Source: Candidatus Yanofskybacteria bacterium RIFCSPHIGHO2_12_FULL_45_19b (lineage in GTDB: Bacteria; Patescibacteriota; Minisyncoccia; 2-02-FULL-40-12; IGHO2-12-FULL-4). Taken from it: a DNA stretch of 32,602 nucleotides. Position 1 is the first letter of the stretch. Each line of letters opens with the position of its first letter. The DNA lies in assembly GCA_001794605.1 (NCBI GenBank), contig MGKD01000020.1, positions 1-32,602 of the forward strand. The letters are read 5' to 3'. A program made the translations under genes and the position numbers. Positions 1 to 8,327 of this stretch are shown here, in pieces. The notes below the pieces were generated by a model that searched no databases, was not told the origin of the DNA, and was given only the letters and a program-made list of their open reading frames with translations.

Positions 1-1
1 C

Positions 2-88
2 TTTCGGGTCGCCATTTTTACTCTCGGCTTTACAGCCCAGGCAGTTAATCGGGAAGATTATATCGGCCAAATAGTTTCTCCGCACTAA
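2..88 (+). CDS. 3' end of an unidentified gene (partial)
   Basis: The frame starting at base 2 is open from the window edge to a TAA at 86-88 and gives 28 residues ending in GQIVSPH. It lies just upstream of the pilM promoter on the same strand, so it may be the tail of another pilus or pilin gene. That is a guess from position only. A second frame (base 1) is open only to a TAA at 46-48 and is less likely. The product cannot be recognised from this fragment. Confidence 0.4.
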   Translation, partial: FRVAIFTLGFTAQAVNREDYIGQIVSPH

Positions 89-95
89 TCAATTG

Positions 96-104
96 TGGTA
101 TAAT
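96..104 (+). promoter_or_regulatory. Extended -10 promoter element of pilM
   Basis: TGGTATAAT is a perfect extended -10 (TGnTATAAT). No good -35 is seen. It ends 15 nt before the ATG at 120, so the 5' leader should be only about 9 nt, too short for a normal Shine-Dalgarno site. Confidence 0.7.
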
Positions 105-119
105 TCTAGGCAACAGACA

Positions 120-1202
120 ATGGCTTTTTCTTTATTCGGAAATCTTTTAGGTAAAAAAGGCGTCATCGGTCTTGATATTGGCACCGCCTCAATTAAGTTA
201 GTCGAGCTAGCCCATGACGGTGGCCGCTTTAATCTGCTTAACTATGGAATTTTTGAGTTAAGTAACCAGGAGGAGGCAATTGAGACCAGTCATGCTGGCA
301 AGCTACCAGAAGAAAACATTGTCGCTGGTATTAAAGAATTGTTGACTCGGGCCAATATCAAGAGCAAAAAGGTAATTGCCTCAGTGCCCTCCTTCTCTAC
401 CTTTTCCACGGTGCTATCGATGTCTTACTTATCGGAAAAAGATTTAGCCAAGACGATACCACTAGAGGCAAAAAAATACATTCCTATTCCCCTGGAGGAG
501 GTGGACATGGATTGGACTATTATTGATACCAAGCCAGCCACCGGGCAGGGAACACCAATGGTGGATGTTTTTTTGGTGGCGATGGCTAAGGCTGAAAAAG
601 AAAAGTATAAGCGTATCATTCAGGCGGCTGGTCTGGAGCTAATCTCTTTCGACCTAGAAAGTATTGGCTTGATCCGTTCTTTATTAGGCAACGATCTTAG
701 TCCAATGGCGGTAGTAAACATTGGGGGACGCAGTAGTTCGATCATGGTAGTGGATCGTGGTTATGAGAGAATTAACCATAATTATGAAATTGGCGGCTTT
801 GAGATTACGCGCTCGATTGCTCGTTCCATGGGGGTTAATTTAGCACGGGCCGAAGAGTTAAAACGTAGTATGGGTCTACTGCAAGATAACAAGGGTGGTA
901 CCAAAATTGTCAGCGAAGCAATGCGTTCGTTGTTGGATATGATTGCGTTTGAAACCCAAAAAACTATCACCAACTATGAAACTGGCAAAACCATTAAGGT
1001 ACAAAAAGTTTTTTTGGTGGGCGGCATGGCCAATATGCCGGGCCTCGCTGACTATATCAAAGGCAAGTTACAAATCGATGTTTCAGTCGGTAACGCTTTT
1101 GCTCGGGTAGTATTTACCCCCAAATTACAACCAATTATTGCTGAATTAGCTCCGACCTTGGCCATTGCTACTGGGGTAGCAATGCGCGAAGTGAACATCT
1201 AA
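120..1202 (+). CDS. pilM: Type IV pilus assembly protein PilM (actin-like ATPase)
   Basis: PilM is a cytoplasmic actin/FtsA-like ATPase that binds the N-terminus of PilN and couples the inner-membrane pilus platform to the motor ATPases. The 360-residue product starts MAFSLFGNLLGKKG and shows the phosphate-1 motif VIGLDIGTASIKLVEL near residues 15-30, a phosphate-2 like stretch VVNIGGRSSSIMVVD, and a late adenosine-type motif VFLVGGMANMPGL. Length matches the family. A TTG at 93 would add nine residues but precedes and overlaps the -10 box, so the ATG at 120 is preferred. It is the first gene of a pilMNO-x-BTC cluster, 43 bp before pilN. No Shine-Dalgarno sequence is visible. Assignment is firm from motifs plus context. 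Confidence 0.95.
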   Translation: MAFSLFGNLLGKKGVIGLDIGTASIKLVELAHDGGRFNLLNYGIFELSNQEEAIETSHAGKLPEENIVAGIKELLTRANIKSKKVIASVPSFSTFSTVLSMSYLSEKDLAKTIPLEAKKYIPIPLEEVDMDWTIIDTKPATGQGTPMVDVFLVAMAKAEKEKYKRIIQAAGLELISFDLESIGLIRSLLGNDLSPMAVVNIGGRSSSIMVVDRGYERINHNYEIGGFEITRSIARSMGVNLARAEELKRSMGLLQDNKGGTKIVSEAMRSLLDMIAFETQKTITNYETGKTIKVQKVFLVGGMANMPGLADYIKGKLQIDVSVGNAFARVVFTPKLQPIIAELAPTLAIATGVAMREVNI

Positions 1203-1223
1203 CTAGAGTACCGATAGTTTTGT

Positions 1224-1232
1224 TGGTATAAT
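1224..1232 (+). promoter_or_regulatory. Extended -10 element before pilN
   Basis: TGGTATAAT, identical to the element before pilM, lies in the 43-bp gap between pilM and pilN and ends 13 nt before the pilN ATG. It predicts an internal promoter, so pilNO and later genes could be made without pilM. No clear -35 is present. Confidence 0.6.
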
Positions 1233-1245
1233 ATTATCATCACCC

Positions 1246-1830
1246 ATGAATAACCCAACTGAATCAATCCAATTTTTACCGGAAAGCCGACGCCGGATAG
1301 AGATTGATAAACCGGGAGAAAACAAGCTACTCTACTGGGCGCTTGGTTTTATAGCACTAGTGTTATTGATTTGGGGTGGTTTAAAAGTTTGGGAGTATCA
1401 ATTAGCTAAACAGATCACCGATCCGGCCACTGGTTTAGATAAGCAAATTGAAGATCAAGACAAGTTGCGTGATCGAACCTACGAAGAGCAATCCCTACTC
1501 CTAAGTCAAAAGCTTAATCTGGTTGGGGGTTTAATAGATAATCATATTATCTGGTCCAACGCCTTGCGCCGTTTGCAAAATCTAACACCGGCTCAGATTC
1601 AGTTGGTGAATTTGGGGGCTAAGGTTTACGAAAACAAAATGCAAATAGAAGGATTGGCGGCAGATTATGGCACCATTGCCAGACAGATCAAGAGTTACCT
1701 AAGCGAGGCTGGTATCGTTGATGTGTTAGTACAACAAATTAAACTAATGCCAACTGGCAGATTGCAATACCAGATGTTCATTACCATCGATAAGAATAAA
1801 TTTCTTTTAGCTAAACCAGTCAAACCATGA
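1246..1830 (+). CDS. pilN: Type IV pilus assembly protein PilN-like
   Basis: PilN is a bitopic inner-membrane protein of the alignment subcomplex. Its short cytoplasmic tail binds PilM and its periplasm-side domain pairs with PilO. This 194-residue product has a hydrophilic N-terminal tail containing IQFLPESRR (family PilN tails carry a similar NLLP-type motif), one transmembrane segment near residues 29-45 (LLYWALGFIALVLLIWGG), then a coiled-coil and a ferredoxin-like C-terminal domain. It overlaps pilO by four bases (ATGA), which implies translational coupling. The call rests on topology, tail motif and position between pilM and pilO; the sequence outside the tail is divergent. Confidence 0.85.
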   Translation: MNNPTESIQFLPESRRRIEIDKPGENKLLYWALGFIALVLLIWGGLKVWEYQLAKQITDPATGLDKQIEDQDKLRDRTYEEQSLLLSQKLNLVGGLIDNHIIWSNALRRLQNLTPAQIQLVNLGAKVYENKMQIEGLAADYGTIARQIKSYLSEAGIVDVLVQQIKLMPTGRLQYQMFITIDKNKFLLAKPVKP

Positions 1831-2351
1831 ATTTTCGTAAATTAATATCAGCCGGGGTTATCAGTTTGGCGGTAGTGATAGCTTTTGTCTTGCTTTGGCC
1901 AACCTTCAACCACACCAGTCTTTTACGCACCGCTATTCAAGAGCGTCAAGTGATTCTGCAGAAACGCGCATCCTTAGTGAGTAAGGTTAAGCAATGGCAA
2001 GCACAACAGAAAAAAGATCAATCCAAGATCGATAAATTAAGTACTTTGTTACCCAGTCAAAATGCCAACGAAGAGATTTTGGTTTCGCTTGAACAAATTG
2101 CCAAACAAGCTGGGGTGGTAATGCAAAAGGTGGAAATATCCAACGGTGATATAAATAACGCGACAAGTTATGAGAATTTGTTAGTGACGGTTGTAAGTAG
2201 CGGACAGTATGTAAATTTTCGTGAGTGGCTGGCCTTATTGGAAAAAAATCTAAGAATTTTTGATGTCCAAGAATACGTTATTGGCAAGGATATCGCCGGT
2301 AATAATTTAAACTTTACCATAAAATTTAATAGCTATTATCTAAACAAATAA
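1827..2351 (+). CDS. pilO: Type IV pilus assembly protein PilO-like
   Basis: PilO is the partner of PilN in the inner-membrane alignment complex. The 174-residue product has an N-terminal membrane segment (about residues 8-25, ISAGVISLAVVIAFVLLWP), a predicted coiled coil rich in Q and K (about 35-70, including KQWQAQQKKDQSKIDKLSTL), and a C-terminal domain with the pattern EILVSLEQIAKQAGV that is typical of the PilO/GspM-like fold. It starts inside the pilN stop codon (ATGA overlap) and is followed after 3 bp by a small membrane gene. Assignment comes from topology and operon position. Confidence 0.85.
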   Translation: MNFRKLISAGVISLAVVIAFVLLWPTFNHTSLLRTAIQERQVILQKRASLVSKVKQWQAQQKKDQSKIDKLSTLLPSQNANEEILVSLEQIAKQAGVVMQKVEISNGDINNATSYENLLVTVVSSGQYVNFREWLALLEKNLRIFDVQEYVIGKDIAGNNLNFTIKFNSYYLNK

Positions 2352-2354
2352 TCC

Positions 2355-2651
2355 ATGGAAGCAAACAAGCCAAAAACCAAAGCTAATACTGATAATCTTT
2401 TTGCTGGTTTGATTATTTTTGTTGGTTTGGTTTTGGGCTATCTATTGTATTCTAGTTATCCCGATGGTTTGTTTGGGGCAGTAGCCGTTCCACCCGCTCC
2501 TAAACTAGATGATCTGGGTCAAAAAGTAGAGAAGCTAGACTTAAGGTTTACAGTACTGGATAGAATCGCCTCTAGCCAACTGGAGATTTTCGGTGAAATT
2601 CCAGTAACGCCTGGTACTACTGGCAAAGAGGATCTGTTTAGTCCATTTTAG
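2355..2651 (+). CDS. Small single-pass membrane protein in the pilP position
   Basis: This 98-residue protein has a charged N-terminus (MEANKPKTKANTD), one transmembrane helix near residues 15-33 (LFAGLIIFVGLVLGYLLYS), and about 60 residues predicted outside the membrane, ending GKEDLFSPF. It has no lipobox or cysteine, so it is not a classical PilP lipoprotein. It lies 3 bp after pilO and 8 bp before pilB, exactly where pilP sits in many pilus operons. I do not recognise the family. A role as a short PilP analogue contacting PilN/PilO is inferred from position only. Confidence 0.75.
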   Translation: MEANKPKTKANTDNLFAGLIIFVGLVLGYLLYSSYPDGLFGAVAVPPAPKLDDLGQKVEKLDLRFTVLDRIASSQLEIFGEIPVTPGTTGKEDLFSPF

Positions 2652-2659
2652 TTTCTCCT

Positions 2660-4432
2660 ATGGCAGTAAAAATTCCGATCACCCTAATCAACGAGTTGAT
2701 TCAGCGCAAGCTGTTAACCGCCGAACAGGCGGAGCTTTATCAAAAACAGGCCCGGGAAGAGGGCAAAGACTTTGGTCGAATTTTATTGGACCAGGGTATC
2801 GTTAAAGATGAGGAATTACTAAAGATAAAGTCGGAGCTTTACCATTTGCCAGCGGTTAATTCAGCCGAACTAGAAATTAACAAAGAGCTTTCTAAAACCA
2901 TCTCAGAGGATGTTATAAATTTCTATCAGATCATTCCGGTAGCACGCCAAGATACCACCCTTAGTGTGGGGGTGCTTAATCCCGAAGACCTGGACGCGCT
3001 AGAAGCACTGAAGTTTATCGGTCAAGATCAAGGTCTGACTTTGGGGAAATTGGTGATTAGTTATCGGGATTTTGACAAGGTCTTTAAGAGTTACTCCTCG
3101 ATTACCGAAGAAGTAGGGGAAATTCTTCAGCCATTAACCACGGAGGATAAAAAGCCGCAACTAGATTTGGCAGAAAGTGGTAGTCTGGAGCAAATTACCG
3201 CTGATTCGCCAATTACTAAAGTAGTGGCGATTATTGTTAAGCATGCGGTAGAAAGCAAGGCCTCTGATATTCACATTGAACCATTTGAAAATAATATTCG
3301 CGTGCGCTTTCGTATTGATGGAATTTTGCAGTCGGCCCTGGCTTTGCCTAAAAATCTGCTAGCGGCCATTGTTACCCGCATCAAGATTCTGTCAGAAATG
3401 AAGATTGATGAAACCCGCCTGCCGCAAGATGGGCGGTTTAGTACCTTTCTTGGACGTAAAATTGACTTTCGTGTTTCCTCACTGCCTACGCGTAATGGAG
3501 AAAAGATTGTGATGCGTATTCTCGACCCCTTGGTTGGCAATATTGATTTACCAGATTTAGGTCTGGCTGGACACTCTTTAGAATTAGTAGAAAAGAGCAT
3601 TGCCAAGCCTTTCGGCCAGATTTTGGTTACCGGTCCAACTGGTTCTGGCAAAAGTACCACACTATATTCTTTATTGCGTCGATTTAATAACGACGGTATC
3701 AATGTCATTACGTTAGAGGATCCCATTGAATATTTTATTGATGGCGTGAATCAGTCACAGACCCATGAGGAGATCGGCTACACTTTCGCTAGCGGTTTAC
3801 GTACCATTTTGCGCCAAGACCCGGATGTTATTATGGTGGGTGAGATTCGTGACCGTGAAACTGCTGGGCTGGCTACTAATGCCGCTTTGACTGGGCATAT
3901 TGTGTTAGCTTCACTACATACTAACGATGCGGTTGGTGTAATCCCGCGCTTGATTGATATGGGGGTGGAGAAGTATCTAATTGCGCCTACTTTAAATTTA
4001 GCCATTGCCCAAAGGTTGTTACGTAAACTCTGTAACAGCTGTAAGGTAAAGAGCGAACCAAATGCGGGAGAGAAGCACATCATTGCTGAGGCGATTAACA
4101 ACATCCCCGAAGTTTATAAGGCCGAGTTACCCGAGACGGTTGATTATATCTATAAACCATCTGAGCAGGGTTGTAAGGAGTGTGGTGGCAAGTCTTACAG
4201 AGGGCGTATCGCTATCTTTGAAGTCTTGGAAATGACGGATGAGTTGGAACAGCTGGTCTTAACCGATATCTCAGAGAGTAAAATTCGGGCTGAGGCCAAG
4301 CGGCAAAATATGATAATTATGTTCCAGGATGGTATAATAAAAGTACTGCAGGGGGTTACTTCGTTAGAAGAGTTGTTGCAGACCGCCCAACAAGAGGAAC
4401 CAGTGGCAGAAAAAGCCAAAACTAAAGTTTAA
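2660..4432 (+). CDS. pilB: Type IV pilus extension ATPase PilB
   Basis: PilB is the hexameric cytoplasmic ATPase that drives pilus assembly. The 590-residue protein has an N-terminal MshEN/T2SSE_N-type region (about 1-150), then the GspE ATPase core with Walker A GPTGSGKST (residues 325-333), a DPIEYFIDG Asp-box region, and Walker B DPDVIMVGEIRD starting at 387. Four cysteines, C458, C461, C505 and C508, form the paired CxxC zinc site typical of PilB/GspE and absent from PilT. Length is normal for the family. It lies 8 bp after the small membrane gene and 3 bp before pilT, with no Shine-Dalgarno sequence (the ATG follows a pyrimidine-rich TTTCTCCT). Confidence 0.97.
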   Translation: MAVKIPITLINELIQRKLLTAEQAELYQKQAREEGKDFGRILLDQGIVKDEELLKIKSELYHLPAVNSAELEINKELSKTISEDVINFYQIIPVARQDTTLSVGVLNPEDLDALEALKFIGQDQGLTLGKLVISYRDFDKVFKSYSSITEEVGEILQPLTTEDKKPQLDLAESGSLEQITADSPITKVVAIIVKHAVESKASDIHIEPFENNIRVRFRIDGILQSALALPKNLLAAIVTRIKILSEMKIDETRLPQDGRFSTFLGRKIDFRVSSLPTRNGEKIVMRILDPLVGNIDLPDLGLAGHSLELVEKSIAKPFGQILVTGPTGSGKSTTLYSLLRRFNNDGINVITLEDPIEYFIDGVNQSQTHEEIGYTFASGLRTILRQDPDVIMVGEIRDRETAGLATNAALTGHIVLASLHTNDAVGVIPRLIDMGVEKYLIAPTLNLAIAQRLLRKLCNSCKVKSEPNAGEKHIIAEAINNIPEVYKAELPETVDYIYKPSEQGCKECGGKSYRGRIAIFEVLEMTDELEQLVLTDISESKIRAEAKRQNMIIMFQDGIIKVLQGVTSLEELLQTAQQEEPVAEKAKTKV

Positions 4433-4435
4433 TTT

Positions 4436-5509
4436 ATGGATCTATTGAATTATCGTCAGGCAGTCGAAGAGCTACTTACTACTACCGCTAAAGAGCACGG
4501 CTCGGACTTGCATCTCTCGCCGGGAGTTTACCCAACTATGCGCGTGGATGGTCGCCTAATTGCGCTTAATCAGCGGCCGATTCTGGATCCGCAGACGTTG
4601 GAGGGGTATGCGTTAGCCTTGTTGGGTGAAGAAAATAAGGAAAAATTTTTACAAGAAAAAGAGGCTGACCTAGCCTATACGGTTGGGGATAAAGCACGTT
4701 TTCGTATAAATATTTATTTAACACGTGGTCAGTATGCCATTGCTTGCCGCTTTATTCCTTACACTATCAAAACGATTGAGGAGTTAAAACTGCCCCCGAT
4801 TATTAAATTTTTTAGCAAGCTTTCCCAGGGTTTTGTTTTGGTGGTAGGGCCTAATGGTCACGGCAAATCTACTACCATGGCTTCTTTGATTGATTTAATT
4901 AACCATGAGCGCGTAGAAAAAATTGTTACCATTGAAGACCCGATTGAATATATGTTCATCTCTGACAAGAGTGTGATTGACCAACGTGAGGTCGGTAGTG
5001 ATACCAACTCCTTTAATGCCGCGCTGCGTTCTACTTTTCGTGAAAATGTTAATGTCATAATGGTGGGGGAGATGCGTGACTATGAGACTATTAGCACCGC
5101 GGTGTCGGCGGCCGAAACTGGCCACCTAGTATTTGCTTCCTTGCACACCAACAATGCTCCACAAACGATCGAGCGCATCATCGATAGTTTTCCACCCACT
5201 CAGCAACCGCAGATTATCTCTCAATTAGCTAATACTATCTCCGGAGTGATTTCCCAGCGTCTAATCCCTAGTGTCAATGGTGGACTGGTGCCCGCCGTGG
5301 AAATTATGATTGCTAATTCAGCGGTGCGTAATCTAATCCGTGAAAATAAAACTGAACAATTGGGCATCGTAATTGAAACTAGCGAAGACGCCGGTATGAT
5401 TTCATTAAACAAATCCTTGGCCGATCTAGTGCGCCAGGGGATTGTGGCGCGCGAGCAGGCCGAATTCTTCTCGCTCAATCCCAAAGAATTAAAAATCCTT
5501 CTTAGCTAA
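4436..5509 (+). CDS. pilT: Type IV pilus retraction ATPase PilT
   Basis: PilT is the ATPase that depolymerises the pilus. The 357-residue product has the PilT N-terminal domain with SDLHLSPGVYPTMRVDG near residues 22-38, Walker A GPNGHGKST at 138-146, DPIEYMF, and Walker B NVNVIMVGEMRD from 204. The N and H in Walker A differ from the common GPTGSGKST but keep the GxxxxGK[ST] consensus. It lacks the CxxC zinc site of PilB. It overlaps pilC by one base (TAATG). Retraction implies twitching, attachment or DNA uptake; which applies here cannot be seen. Confidence 0.96.
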   Translation: MDLLNYRQAVEELLTTTAKEHGSDLHLSPGVYPTMRVDGRLIALNQRPILDPQTLEGYALALLGEENKEKFLQEKEADLAYTVGDKARFRINIYLTRGQYAIACRFIPYTIKTIEELKLPPIIKFFSKLSQGFVLVVGPNGHGKSTTMASLIDLINHERVEKIVTIEDPIEYMFISDKSVIDQREVGSDTNSFNAALRSTFRENVNVIMVGEMRDYETISTAVSAAETGHLVFASLHTNNAPQTIERIIDSFPPTQQPQIISQLANTISGVISQRLIPSVNGGLVPAVEIMIANSAVRNLIRENKTEQLGIVIETSEDAGMISLNKSLADLVRQGIVAREQAEFFSLNPKELKILLS

Positions 5510-6726
5510 TGGCTTTATTACAATTCCAATATGAGGCGAAGAACCGACGCGAAGAAATAGTAAGCGGTAGCGTCGAGGCAATCTCGGAAGAATCAGCGTT
5601 GGAGACGCTCCAGGAGCGTGGTTTAACTGTGCTTAGTTTGGTTGGTGAGGAACGCGGTTTGTTGAAAATGGATGTGGGGGGCTGGTTTAATCGACCCAAC
5701 AACAAAGATGTTGTAGTTTTTACGCGTCAGTTAGCTACCGTTATTGCGGCGGATGTGCCCTTGATTGAGGGTCTCAATACGATTGCTCGTCAATCCGAAA
5801 AACCGGTTTTTACCAAAATTGTCATGGATCTAGCCGAAGCGATTCGGGGCGGTAACTCACTTTCTGGTGCTGTAGCCAAATATCCCAAACTGTTTACCAA
5901 CTTCTATGTCAGCCTGGTACGTTCAGGAGAAGTTTCTGGTCGCATGGAAGAGACCTTGCTTTATCTAGCTGACTACCTGGAGCGTAACCAAAATATGAAT
6001 TCCAAAGTGAAGGGGGCTTTAGCCTATCCAGGTTTTATTTTGTTTGCTTTGGTAACGGTGATGATTATCATGGTTACCAGCGTATTGCCTAAAATGCTTG
6101 GCTTTATCACCGAAGCGGGGGTAGCAGACATCCCATTAATTACACGCATCCTAATTGCTTTAACTGACTTTGTTAACCGTTATCTTTGGGTAATATTGGC
6201 AGTAATGGTGTTTGGTATTTGGTTCGTGCGTCAGTATGCGCGTACTCTCGATGGGAAAAAGCGCTTGGACTATATCAAGATTTCCTTTCCACGCCTGGGG
6301 GTAGTGGCGCGTAATGTTTATATTGCTCGTATTGCTGAAACGCTGTCCACCTTAATTAAATCTGGCGTGCCAATTTTGGAAGGGTTAAAAATTACCTCAG
6401 AGATTGCCAATCACTCACTCTATCGCGAAATTCTGATTGAGGCGCAACAAAACGTGCAAAATGGCGGTACCATTTCCGAGGTGTTATTCAAATATCCCAA
6501 GGAAATCCCGCGTTTGGTGGCCTCAATGCTAACTATCGGCGAAAAGACCGGCAAAACTGACTTTATGCTAGAAAACATCTTTAAATTTTATAACGCCGAA
6601 GCCGAGCGGGATATCCAGAATTTATCGCAATTAATTGAGCCGATTCTGATCCTATTGTTAGGCTTAGGTGTGGCTCTACTCGTATCCGCTATAATGTTGC
6701 CAATGTTTAGTCTAGTGAACATTTAA
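5509..6726 (+). CDS. pilC: Type IV pilus inner-membrane platform protein PilC
   Basis: PilC is the polytopic membrane platform that PilB and PilT act on. The 405-residue protein has the two T2SSF domains expected, one before and one after the central membrane pair, with VVFTRQLATVIAADVPLIEG early and ETLSTLIKSGVPILEGLK in the second domain. Membrane segments lie near 172-195, 222-245 and 375-402. The ATG overlaps the pilT stop by one base. Its last eight codons (MFSLVNI plus stop) are repeated downstream with four synonymous changes; see the repeat at 6703-6841. Confidence 0.96.
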   Translation: MALLQFQYEAKNRREEIVSGSVEAISEESALETLQERGLTVLSLVGEERGLLKMDVGGWFNRPNNKDVVVFTRQLATVIAADVPLIEGLNTIARQSEKPVFTKIVMDLAEAIRGGNSLSGAVAKYPKLFTNFYVSLVRSGEVSGRMEETLLYLADYLERNQNMNSKVKGALAYPGFILFALVTVMIIMVTSVLPKMLGFITEAGVADIPLITRILIALTDFVNRYLWVILAVMVFGIWFVRQYARTLDGKKRLDYIKISFPRLGVVARNVYIARIAETLSTLIKSGVPILEGLKITSEIANHSLYREILIEAQQNVQNGGTISEVLFKYPKEIPRLVASMLTIGEKTGKTDFMLENIFKFYNAEAERDIQNLSQLIEPILILLLGLGVALLVSAIMLPMFSLVNI

Positions 6727-6841
6727 TTATGCTACTTGCCCGCCGAAGCCCCCTTGGGGCGTAGGAGGGCCTATGTTTAGTCTGGTTAATATCTAATCAT
6801 GTTGCTTGCCCGCCCGTAGCCCTTGGGGCTTAGGCGGGCCT
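6703..6841 (+). repeat. Imperfect tandem duplication of the pilC 3' end plus a GCCCGCC hairpin
   Basis: Copy 1 is 6703-6772 (70 nt) and copy 2 is 6773-6841 (69 nt). Each begins with an eight-codon segment encoding MFSLVNI and stop, then a spacer with CTTGCCCGCC, then a nested hairpin. In copy 1 the outer stem is GCCCgCC/GGaGGGC with inner stem GCCCC/GGGGC. In copy 2 the outer stem is a perfect GCCCGCC/GGCGGGC with inner stem AGCCC/GGGCT. All four differences within the duplicated codons are third-position and silent. The hairpins may act as transcript ends or REP-like elements; neither is followed by a T-run. Confidence 0.9.
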
Positions 6842-6854
6842 GTGTATAACTAAT

Positions 6855-6883
6855 TTGCTAGTGACTGCTGACGGCGTTATAAT
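6855..6883 (+). promoter_or_regulatory. Promoter of the major pilin gene
   Basis: TTGCTA (6855-6860), a 17-nt spacer and TATAAT (6878-6883) form a strong sigma-70-like promoter. The predicted start near 6890 gives a leader of about 22 nt without a Shine-Dalgarno sequence. It separates pilin expression from the upstream machinery genes. Confidence 0.75.
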
Positions 6884-6911
6884 CAAGAAAAGTTTAAATA
6901 ATTAAGCAACT

Positions 6912-7448
6912 ATGAATATATTTGCAAGCAGAAACTCTCGGCCAGCCAATACCCTACGGCTCTCTCGTGGTTTCACTTTGGTTGAGTTGTTGGTCGTGAT
7001 CGCGATTATCGGTGTTTTATCCACACTGCTACTTTTGCAGTTAGGTACGGCGCGTGCCAAAGCGCGTGATACTAAGCGCATTACCGATGTTAGTGGCATT
7101 CGTACGGCAGTGGAGCTTTATTATGATGACTTTAATGGAGTCTATCCGACTGCCATCTCTACGGCTAATATTGGCAAATATTTGGCAGCACCAACTGTAC
7201 CAAATGATCCAGTAACCGCTGTAGCTTATTTTTACGCCTATAGCCCGGCCGCTAGTCCCACGAAATTTCACATCTGGACTGAGCTAGAGAATAAGAATAC
7301 TGCCGCTTTAGCGGGTGATGGTGATATGAATTCTACTGGTTGGTCCGGCAGTGCTTTTAATGCCAGTGTCGCTACTACCGAAGCTTGCACAGCGGCTTAC
7401 GCGGCTGGGGTGGCGCGTGATTGCGTTTACGATACTGGTCAAAAATAA
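6912..7448 (+). CDS. Type IV pilin (probable major subunit)
   Basis: This 178-residue prepilin has a 20-residue basic leader ending SRG and cleaved before F21 (SRG|FTLVELLVVIAIIG), with the conserved glutamate at mature position 5 (E25) and a long hydrophobic helix. The motif LQLGTARAKARDTKRITDV followed by a globular domain with YYDDFNGVYPT is the usual bacterial pilin/pseudopilin layout. Two cysteines near the C-terminus could form the D-region disulfide. It has its own promoter and lies just before the prepilin peptidase gene. The major-pilin role is inferred from the strong dedicated promoter and the canonical leader. Confidence 0.9.
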   Translation: MNIFASRNSRPANTLRLSRGFTLVELLVVIAIIGVLSTLLLLQLGTARAKARDTKRITDVSGIRTAVELYYDDFNGVYPTAISTANIGKYLAAPTVPNDPVTAVAYFYAYSPAASPTKFHIWTELENKNTAALAGDGDMNSTGWSGSAFNASVATTEACTAAYAAGVARDCVYDTGQK

Positions 7449-7481
7449 TTCCCTTTGATTTTTCTCTTGCCACCGTTAGCG

Positions 7482-7490
7482 TGCTAGAAT
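7482..7490 (+). promoter_or_regulatory. Extended -10 element of pilD, leaderless geometry
   Basis: TGCTAGAAT ends exactly 6 nt before the pilD ATG at 7497, so transcription should begin at or next to the start codon. No correctly spaced -35 is visible. Confidence 0.6.
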
Positions 7491-7496
7491 GTAAGC

Positions 7497-8327
7497 ATGT
7501 TAACGGTGGTTTTGTTTTTGGTTGGTCTAATAGTTGGTAGTTTTCTCAATGTTGTAATTTGGCGCTTGCCACGTGGAGAGGGAGTGACCGGTTTGGTTCG
7601 GGGTGAAAAAAAGGGCCAGGTTTCAACAGAGAGGCAATTTCGGTACTGGGACAATAGCCGTTCCAAATGTCCCAACTGCCAACGCCAAATCAATTGGTAT
7701 GACTTAATGCCGGTTATCAGTTTTTTTATTCTGCGTCGGCGGTGTCGTTTTTGTAAAAAGCCAATCAGTTGGCGCTACCCCTTAATAGAATTATCCATTG
7801 GGCTGCTCGCCTTACTGCTTTATTGGCTATTTCTGCCCGTCAGTTTAATCCAGTGGCTAAATTTTGCTTACTGGCTGGTGACATTGTCTGGTGTTTTCGC
7901 TATTGGTGTTATTGATTTTACCCATTTAGTTATTCCTGATAAAATATTGATAGTTTTGGGGGTGGTAGGTTTGGCGCATGCCATAAAATTTGATTTTTCC
8001 AGCCACCTGATTACTGCCCTAATTGGCGGCGTACTATTTGCGCTAGTCTATTGGATTACGCATGGTCGAGGGATTGGCTGGGGCGATGTGAAGTTTATCT
8101 TTGTCCTTGGACTATTATTTGGTTTTCCGGATATTTTGTTTGTTATCTATGGAGCGTTGTTTTTGGGGGTGATCTGGGGAGGGGCCTTGCTTTTAACTAG
8201 ACGAGCTAATATGAAAACCAAGTTACCTTTTGGTACAATGTTAGCCACCACTGCCATTCTTACCATCTTTTTACACAGTTGGCTGATTAGTTCCACTAGT
8301 GAGTATCTCTTTTATCTTTATCACTAA
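7497..8327 (+). CDS. pilD: Prepilin peptidase / N-methyltransferase PilD (A24)
   Basis: PilD is the membrane aspartyl protease that cleaves prepilin leaders and methylates the new N-terminus. The 276-residue product begins with a membrane segment and the family motif VGSFLNVVIWRLP. It has the cytoplasmic zinc loop with C58, C61, C83 and C86, and several later membrane helices. Catalytic aspartates are likely D140 (in IDFTHLVIPD) and D197 (in GWGDVKF, the GxGD motif). It sits between the major pilin and four minor pilin-like genes, all probable substrates. It overlaps the next gene by one base (TAATG). Confidence 0.95.
   Translation: MLTVVLFLVGLIVGSFLNVVIWRLPRGEGVTGLVRGEKKGQVSTERQFRYWDNSRSKCPNCQRQINWYDLMPVISFFILRRRCRFCKKPISWRYPLIELSIGLLALLLYWLFLPVSLIQWLNFAYWLVTLSGVFAIGVIDFTHLVIPDKILIVLGVVGLAHAIKFDFSSHLITALIGGVLFALVYWITHGRGIGWGDVKFIFVLGLLFGFPDILFVIYGALFLGVIWGGALLLTRRANMKTKLPFGTMLATTAILTIFLHSWLISSTSEYLFYLYH

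Noticed and set aside
93-119. TTG start for pilM
   Set aside because: It precedes and overlaps the extended -10 box; the ATG at 120 gives the normal family N-terminus.
3271-3726. A 151-codon minus-strand frame inside pilB
   Set aside because: It is antisense to the ATPase core of pilB and shows no domain or start context; it is a shadow of the real gene.
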